A stretch of DNA of 12,178 bases from contig JASLHL010000301.1 of assembly GCA_030152225.1 (NCBI GenBank), forward strand, positions 1-12,178, read 5' to 3'. This DNA is from Flavobacterium sp. GTDB lineage: Bacteria > Bacteroidota > Bacteroidia > Flavobacteriales > Flavobacteriaceae. Below are positions 8,131 to 12,178 of the stretch, in pieces. Position 1 is the first letter of the stretch. Each line of letters begins with the position of its first letter. The notes beneath the pieces are model-generated. The model was not told where the DNA came from, ran no database searches, and saw only the letters and a program-made list of their open reading frames with translations. The translations under genes and the position numbers were made by a program.

Positions 8131-8676
8131 TTAACAAAGGTGGACAAGAAGAAAAATAAGTTCAACAGCATACGGCAAATGCGTACGCAAGGTTTGCAAA
8201 GCTTTGGAAATGTGATTTTTGACCGTATGTTCAGATATATTCATTGCTTGAGCAATTTCGGCATAAGACTGTTCTGCATAAAAGCGCAGTTGAAAGGCTT
8301 GATAACACTTATCAGGTAAGAGTTCAGCTGCCTTTTGTTTGATTTGATCCAACAAATACGCTTTAAAAAGTTGTTGTTCTTCTTCTGTCATTAAGTCGCT
8401 CTCTTGCAAAGCCTCGTATGCAAATTCCAATTCATTAGTTGTAAATGGACGTTTTCGCATATACTCAAAACTCTTGTACTTAGCAGCGGCATACAAATAC
8501 GATTTTATATTTTGGACATCGAGATGATCCAACCTCTTCCATACATCAATAAATAGCTCTTGAATGATATCTTCGGATTGTTGGCTATCTTTTGTAAGAG
8601 CATACGCATAGGAATAAAGAGGTTTCCAAAGTTCCGAATAGATTTGATCGACAAGGTAATCATTACGCTTAGACAT
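8131..8676 (-). CDS. ECF (sigma-70 family) RNA polymerase sigma factor
   Basis: A 181-residue extracytoplasmic-function sigma factor. Region 2 occupies about 12-80 (LWKPLYSYAYALTKD, SEDIIQELFIDVWKR, KSYLYAAAKYKSFEYMRKR); region 4 is about 120-165, with the helix-turn-helix SYAEIAQAMNISEHTVKNHI followed by SKALQTLR. A short hydrophobic tail (AVELIFLLVHLC) ends the protein, a feature I recall from other Bacteroidota ECF factors. I chose the ATG at 8676 because region 2 begins at the usual distance from it and because a promoter-like pair lies at 8739-8767, which would leave the upstream ATGs at 8778 and 8757 outside the transcript; an ATG at 8694 is the other credible start. It is paired with the FecR gene downstream and is expected to drive the SusC/SusD operon when released. 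Confidence 0.93.
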   Translation of the reverse strand: MSKRNDYLVDQIYSELWKPLYSYAYALTKDSQQSEDIIQELFIDVWKRLDHLDVQNIKSYLYAAAKYKSFEYMRKRPFTTNELEFAYEALQESDLMTEEEQQLFKAYLLDQIKQKAAELLPDKCYQAFQLRFYAEQSYAEIAQAMNISEHTVKNHISKALQTLRTHLPYAVELIFLLVHLC

Positions 8677-8738
8677 AGGCTCGTTTTTGAGCATAAAAGT
8701 ATTTATTCCATTCAACCAGAGATTAGCCCGTGCTTTTA

Positions 8739-8767
8739 CTAAATTATTAAGTTTCATCACAACACAA
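8739..8767 (-). promoter_or_regulatory. Candidate promoter of the ECF sigma gene
   Basis: On the minus strand, TTG (8767-8765), an 18-nt spacer and TAATTTAG (8746-8739) match the Bacteroidota -33/-7 pattern (TTG, TAnnTTTG) with one mismatch. The transcript would begin near 8732, about 55 nt before the chosen start at 8676, which helps to decide that start. Confidence 0.35.
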
Positions 8768-9003
8768 TTAAAAAGCATAAAGCATTAGCAACCAACACAT
8801 TAAATCCAACATACAGCTATCCTTCTCTTTTCATTTGATCAAGTAAAGGTTAACGAATATCCTTATCATATTACCAATACGTTAAGGATGACTCAGAACA
8901 TAGGAAGATGCTTGATATAAATACACTATATCTAATGCGCCTCTGCATAAAGGCCAAGCATTCGCAGACAGCCTACCAAAGAAAAGATACTTTATTCTTC
9001 CTA
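8768..9003. other. Intergenic region between the sigma gene and the CPBP protease gene
   Basis: I see no coding sequence or RNA gene here. It contains two overlapping, mutually exclusive inverted repeats: TTAACG (8850-8855) with CGTTAA (8880-8885), and ATCCTTA (8859-8865) with TAAGGAT (8883-8889). There is no convincing terminator for the protease gene, which ends in tandem TAG TAG stops (9006-9001). Confidence 0.5.
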
Positions 9004-9729
9004 CTACCCGATCATTGTTGCTAACATGCCAAAAAAATTACTGCAATTATGCGATAGAATTGGGAGCAGAATACTGCGGCTTTTTAGGGTAATCCACCCC
9101 CAAACATAGCCTTGAAAACAGGTTTGTACAAAATAAAGCGTATCAAAATTCACACCATCAGCTTTGTTTAGCGTTAAAGCGTGTGTAAATCCAAAAAGAA
9201 TGGCGGTTAATACGATACTGGGATTCCCTAAATAAGGGATTTTTTCTTTTAACGACGAGGCTAAAAGCCCAAGTAAAATTCCGCGAAACATCATTTCTTC
9301 ATCAAGACCTGGAAGGGTGAATTGAAAAGCTAGTGCTTCTATATTACATGCTTCTTTATCAAATACAAACCCAGCGGTTATTGATAGTAAAACTATTCCT
9401 ATTGCAGCGAGTAAAGCAGGTTTAAGATATGCTTTACTCTGTTTTAACGTAAAAAAATCAGTAGTTTTAAAATAGTTTCGAAACAGAAAATAAGAAATGA
9501 TTCCCCAACTAATTCCATATAATTTACCTTCCCAATTCCAACTGCTTGCTATGAAAGTAAAGTCTGCCTGTATGGTTGGCAAAGCAAGAGCCACCTGATA
9601 CACCACAAAAATGAACACAACTAATAAAAGCCGTTGAATGTGTCGTGTAGCCTTACTTTTTAACAGTAAAAAAGCAAAGGGCATTAAGAGTATAACTTGT
9701 AAAATTGCTTCAAGTAAAACTTCAGTCAT
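9004..9729 (-). CDS. CPBP (CAAX/Abi) family intramembrane metalloprotease
   Basis: A 241-residue polytopic membrane protein with several hydrophobic segments (for example about 4-23, 34-50, 70-85, 104-123 and 172-186). It carries the three CPBP glutamic-protease motifs: DEEMMFRG (Glu144, Glu145, Arg149), FGFTH (His183) and HNCSN (His227, Asn231), all intact, so it is probably catalytically active. Known members cleave prenylated CAAX proteins in eukaryotes; bacterial members have varied or unknown roles, some linked to bacteriocin self-immunity. The gene starts 82 nt after the esterase stop, in the same direction. A weak terminator hairpin and a perfect 12-bp palindrome lie in that gap, so it may have its own control. 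The substrate cannot be told from sequence. Confidence 0.9.
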   Translation of the reverse strand: MTEVLLEAILQVILLMPFAFLLLKSKATRHIQRLLLVVFIFVVYQVALALPTIQADFTFIASSWNWEGKLYGISWGIISYFLFRNYFKTTDFFTLKQSKAYLKPALLAAIGIVLLSITAGFVFDKEACNIEALAFQFTLPGLDEEMMFRGILLGLLASSLKEKIPYLGNPSIVLTAILFGFTHALTLNKADGVNFDTLYFVQTCFQGYVWGWITLKSRSILLPILSHNCSNFFGMLATMIG

Positions 9730-9742
9730 GGTTCATTTCAAT

Positions 9743-9754
9743 TACCTATAGGTA
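9743..9754. promoter_or_regulatory. 12-bp perfect palindrome upstream of the protease gene
   Basis: TACCTATAGGTA is its own reverse complement and lies 13 nt before the protease start codon, in an otherwise AT-rich gap. It could be an operator half-site pair or the stem of a leader; there is no second copy that I noticed in the window. Confidence 0.25.
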
Positions 9755-9793
9755 TCTTATCGATTATCTCTTATTTTTTTCTATCTATTGGAT

Positions 9794-9811
9794 AAAACAG
9801 CCTACAGCTGT
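9794..9811 (-). terminator. Weak intrinsic terminator after the esterase gene
   Basis: On the minus strand ACAGC-TGTAG-GCTGT is followed by TTTTA, beginning directly after the esterase TAG stop. The 5-bp stem is short, so readthrough into the protease gene is likely. Confidence 0.4.
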
Positions 9812-10630
9812 CTACTTATTCAAGGTCCAAAGTAGGGCTTTTTGTTTAGTTGCTCTAAAAATTGTCGTATGCTGTTCATTGGGTTCATCGGAATAGGTCC
9901 ATTTCAAAGCAGCAGCATTACTTGCGGTTAAAATAGACGCTAACTCCTGTGTATGTGGAAAAATATCTGTGGCATTCGATCCAGCAAACCAAAGCTTTCT
10001 GTTCGTTGTTTTCGTCTTTTCTAGGTTTTCTTTTGCCGTTCTCACGAGAAAGTGATCATTCCACCATAAAGAAGGATCAAAGGCAATATAATTCGAAAAT
10101 AATTCAGGTTCTAAAAAGAAGGTTTCCATCACAAATAAACCTGCGGCAGATTCTCCTAAGATCGTTTTTTCTCCTTTTGTACGATATCGTTGCTTTATTT
10201 CCTTAAATAATTCTTCTTTAATAAATGCTCGAAAAGCAGCTGAACCACCAACCACAGGTGCAATTTCTTTGTCTTTTGCCACCGTAGTAAAGCCCGTTAA
10301 ATCTCTTCTTCTTTGGGTGTTTTCTATCCCCACTAAAATAACAGCCGGAATTTTTTGCGTCTTGATCAGCTCGTCCAACGTATTGGCTATATGGGGGAAA
10401 TCTTCTGCCACTCCACCATCAGCCATGTAAATCACAGGTAAAGAATCCAGACCACTGCTATAGCCATCAGGCGTCCATACGTTGATCACCCGTTCCTCTT
10501 TTAGTTGATTTGATTGCAGTTTAAACGTATCATGTACTGGAATAACATCCTTATTCTCAGGTTTAGTAGTACAACTTACTAGTGAGATCACGCCTACTAG
10601 GCAACCTATAATCGCAATTTTTGCTTTCAT
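9812..10630 (-). CDS. Putative alpha/beta-hydrolase esterase, lipoprotein
   Basis: A 272-residue predicted serine hydrolase of the esterase D/BesA-like type (Pfam Esterase fold). A lipoprotein signal ends in LVSC with Cys20, so it is probably anchored in the periplasm or outer membrane. The early strand segments RVINVWTPDGY (47-57) and LPVIYMADGG (64-73) fit the family, and the nucleophile elbow is GESAAG (Ser161). FDPSLWWND (184-192) follows as in related esterases, and His254 in NEQHTT is the likely catalytic His; I cannot place the acidic residue with confidence. Relatives split siderophore esters, S-formylglutathione or acetylated sugars, so the substrate is open. A promoter-like pair lies just upstream (10654-10683). 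The CPBP protease gene follows in the same direction. Confidence 0.85.
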   Translation of the reverse strand: MKAKIAIIGCLVGVISLVSCTTKPENKDVIPVHDTFKLQSNQLKEERVINVWTPDGYSSGLDSLPVIYMADGGVAEDFPHIANTLDELIKTQKIPAVILVGIENTQRRRDLTGFTTVAKDKEIAPVVGGSAAFRAFIKEELFKEIKQRYRTKGEKTILGESAAGLFVMETFFLEPELFSNYIAFDPSLWWNDHFLVRTAKENLEKTKTTNRKLWFAGSNATDIFPHTQELASILTASNAAALKWTYSDEPNEQHTTIFRATKQKALLWTLNK

Positions 10631-10653
10631 CTTCGTTCGTTTAATTCGTTAGA

Positions 10654-10683
10654 CAAGGATTGACATCAGTAAATCGAACCAAA
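10654..10683 (-). promoter_or_regulatory. Candidate promoter of the esterase gene
   Basis: On the minus strand TTTG (10683-10680), an 18-nt spacer and AATCCTTG (10661-10654) match the Bacteroidota TTTG/TAnnTTTG pair with two mismatches in the second box. The leader would be under 25 nt and ends in AAACGAACGAAG before the ATG. Confidence 0.3.
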
Positions 10684-10864
10684 AGAACGAATGTAGTTCT
10701 GACTGTACGTTTTACTCGTTTTAAATGTATAAAATTTAGGCTTTGCTTTTACACGTATAGGACTGAATTTTAGTTTTTTGTTCGATATTTTTAAGAGAAT
10801 CCCTAAAATCAACGTTAAATTGATAAGAAGATTAAAATCCCGGTTGATCTACGCCTATCTGATT
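10684..10864. other. Non-coding or decayed DNA between the esterase promoter and the SH3b remnant
   Basis: No gene is visible. The part from 10739 to 10864 may be the worn 3' end of the SH3b gene in a shifted frame. A perfect 12-bp palindrome CTATTGCAATAG (10865-10876), with outer CTATC/GATAG arms at 10855-10859 and 10876-10880, marks the remnant's right boundary. I found no tRNA or other RNA gene here. Confidence 0.4.
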
Positions 10865-11045
10865 CTATTGCAATAGATAGCCCCTCTTTCTTACCTTCTT
10901 TTGTCTCGATCCAAAGTCAAGTCCTCCTACGATCTAATACGTTGACGTACTTACCTGACTTGCCCCAAGTGATTGTCGCTATATTCGTTCCTTTGTCTGT
11001 GTGAAGATTCGCATAACCCTCAAAATTACTTATCTTAGTTGACTG
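10865..11045 (-). pseudogene. Decayed SH3b-domain gene remnant
   Basis: Translating the minus strand from about 11045 gives QSTKISNFEGYANLHTDKGT, then NIATITWGKSGKYVNVLDRR, then RT, a TGA stop, and LWIETKEGKK in the same frame. A shift of one base then gives RGYLLQ and a TAG at 10867-10865. This follows the usual bacterial SH3 pattern (GYANLR..., V-SGE-V-VLD, -W-KI-T-DGK-GYI), with the expected SGDW turn destroyed at the stop and the GYI strand out of frame. It is also interrupted upstream by an in-frame TAG at about 11053. Coding-like sequence may continue in the shifted frame down to a TAA at 10736-10738 (SSYQFNVDFRDSLKNIEQKT...). No intact start is seen. Intact relatives are usually small secreted or lipoprotein SH3 proteins; function here is presumably lost. 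The call rests on my reading of the pattern, not a database hit. Confidence 0.6.
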
Positions 11046-11089
11046 CTATTTATTGCTGCTATGCGACTAAAAATGTTCTTGATTAATCA

Positions 11090-11120
11090 TTGACTACGTT
11101 CTTTTTTGTTCTTATTTTTA
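11090..11120 (+). promoter_or_regulatory. Candidate promoter of the Imm26-domain gene
   Basis: TTGAC (11090-11094) and TATTTTTA (11113-11120), with 20 nt between the TTG and the second box, match the Bacteroidota -33/-7 pattern with one mismatch in the -7 box. The transcript would start near 11127, giving an A-rich leader of about 32 nt without a Shine-Dalgarno sequence, typical of this phylum. Confidence 0.45.
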
Positions 11121-11158
11121 CGAAAAATGCAATAAAATAAAAATCAGTACGAAAAAGA

Positions 11159-12178
11159 ATGAATACACCAACGTTTGAACTTTCAAATGAACAACGTGCC
11201 TATTTAGGGCTTGAACCAGTTGAAGCCCATTGGGAACGCGTTTCCTTGTTTGACAAATACTATTATTTTGATGGGGATATTATACGCAAAGAAATTAGCG
11301 TGGGCGAACAAGGCTATACCGAACGCAGTCTCCATGAAAAAACAGCAGAGAATCGAAGCATTCTCTTACCTAAAACGTCCAAAGGCAAGAGCAAAAAGCT
11401 CAATTTTACGGCCTCTCAATCCTTTAAAGGGATTGGTGCTTATTTTTCCTTTTGGAACGAGTACCTAACGCTGTCCAATTATACCACACAGACCTCCTTT
11501 TATAGCGAACAGTTACCCAATCAAAAGCTAGAAGACCTGCCACTTTGGTTAGAGCAATGGATCGCAGATACCACCCCTCAAGAGTTAGAGGCGATTAGGC
11601 AATTTAGTCAAGCGCATCGACAGCACTGTAAGTATGCTGAGGGTGACTTTTTTGCTTTCAAGATAGGAAGAAAGCAATGGGGATTTGGACGTATCCTCCT
11701 CGATGTTCAAAAGCAGATTAAAACCAATAAAATAAAGCGAGACGAACACTTTGGACTAACGAATCTCATGGGAAAATGCCTTCTAGTCAAGGTATACCAC
11801 AAAATAAGCGATACACCAACCCTAGATTTACACGCACTTGCTCAAACACCTGCACTGCCGTCTCAAATCATCATGGACAACCATTTTTACTACGGACAAA
11901 ATCCCATAATTGGTCATCTTCCCTTGCAAACACAAGAATATGATATGTTGATTTCCTATAGTAAAAGCATCAGCAGTGACTCGCCGCGAATCGTTTACCT
12001 TCAATATGGGATGTTGTTTCGCACCTTAGATATCGAAGTGTTTGATCGCTACCTCCTACATGAGGATGACAGCCTCTATTTGGGTTATGAGGAAAATCCG
12101 TATCGCAAGGAGAGCTCGGGCTTTGGTTTGGATACCGCTAGTCTTGAAGACTGTATCAAGGCCCAATCGAATCTTCCG
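11159..12178 (+). CDS. Imm26-domain immunity-like protein, 3' end outside the window
   Basis: The reading frame is open from the ATG at 11159 to the last base, giving 340 residues without the C-terminus. The central motif EGDFFAFKI-GRKQWGFGRIL (residues 161-180) is the signature of the Imm26 family, whose members are predicted immunity proteins of polymorphic toxin systems; databases also label them 'immunity 26/phosphotriesterase HocA'. In front lies a 160-residue region with no motif I recognise (it contains EKTAENRSILLPKTSKGK and SFWNEYLTLSNYTTQTSFYS), and more than 150 residues follow, so this is longer than a bare Imm26 domain. There is no signal peptide, so it should be cytoplasmic, as expected for immunity. 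The start is supported by the A-rich leader and a promoter-like site. No toxin gene is visible in the window, so the immunity role is inference from the family. Confidence 0.8.
   Translation, partial: MNTPTFELSNEQRAYLGLEPVEAHWERVSLFDKYYYFDGDIIRKEISVGEQGYTERSLHEKTAENRSILLPKTSKGKSKKLNFTASQSFKGIGAYFSFWNEYLTLSNYTTQTSFYSEQLPNQKLEDLPLWLEQWIADTTPQELEAIRQFSQAHRQHCKYAEGDFFAFKIGRKQWGFGRILLDVQKQIKTNKIKRDEHFGLTNLMGKCLLVKVYHKISDTPTLDLHALAQTPALPSQIIMDNHFYYGQNPIIGHLPLQTQEYDMLISYSKSISSDSPRIVYLQYGMLFRTLDIEVFDRYLLHEDDSLYLGYEENPYRKESSGFGLDTASLEDCIKAQSNLP

Noticed and set aside
3799..8676. Ferric-citrate or siderophore uptake system (FecI-FecR-FecA)
   Set aside because: The sigma/FecR/STN logic is the same, but the receptor has the SusC carboxypeptidase-like domain and signature and is followed by a SusD gene, which iron receptors lack.
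8677..8778. Longer start for the sigma factor (ATG at 8778 or 8757)
   Set aside because: The added residues are not sigma-like, and a promoter-like pair at 8739-8767 would exclude these codons from the transcript. The ATG at 8694 remains possible.
10631..11158. tRNA, structured RNA or CRISPR array in the gene-free stretch
   Set aside because: No cloverleaf, no regularly spaced repeats; the only explained signal is the SH3b remnant and promoter-like sites.
11211..11468. Plus-strand 85-residue reading frame inside the Imm26 gene
   Set aside because: It lies in another frame of the Imm26 coding sequence, has no family features, and the Imm26 frame carries the recognisable motif.

Overview
The window looks like a chromosome segment of a low-GC member of the Bacteroidota, most likely Flavobacteriia (a Myroides- or Flavobacterium-like organism; the genus cannot be fixed from the sequence alone). 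The reasons are a SusC/SusD pair, an ECF sigma/FecR pair with the Bacteroidota-type DUF4974 tail, several lipoproteins, A-rich leaders without Shine-Dalgarno sequences, and promoter-like sites of the TTG-N(18-20)-TAnnTTTG type.

Layout. (1) 78-908, plus strand: a lipoprotein made of two beta-rich halves that resemble the N-terminal extension of Bacteroidota TlpA-type thioredoxins, but with no thioredoxin domain. It ends at a bidirectional terminator. (2) 995-8676, minus strand, read right to left: ECF sigma factor, FecR anti-sigma factor, SusC-type TonB-dependent transporter with an N-terminal STN signalling domain, SusD-type surface lipoprotein, and a secreted calcineurin-like metallophosphoesterase. 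FecR to phosphoesterase are spaced by 18, 10 and 1 nt and look like one transcript. (3) About 8680-9003: intergenic DNA with a candidate sigma-gene promoter. (4) 9004-10630, minus strand: a putative alpha/beta-hydrolase lipoprotein esterase followed by a CPBP-family membrane protease. (5) 10631-11158: no intact gene, but a clear decayed SH3b-domain gene on the minus strand. (6) 11159 to the end, plus strand: the first 340 residues of an Imm26-domain protein that runs out of the window.

How it works together. The core is an inducible uptake locus. Substrate bound by SusD/SusC at the outer membrane would be sensed through the SusC STN domain, passed to FecR in the inner membrane, and would free the sigma factor to transcribe the operon (known logic for this family combination, inferred here). 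The only enzyme in the visible operon is a phosphoesterase; there is no glycoside hydrolase, lyase or sulfatase. This suggests that the imported material is a phosphate ester or phosphodiester, or that the polymer-degrading enzymes are encoded elsewhere. The right-hand end, with an immunity-type gene beside a gene remnant, has the look of accessory DNA.
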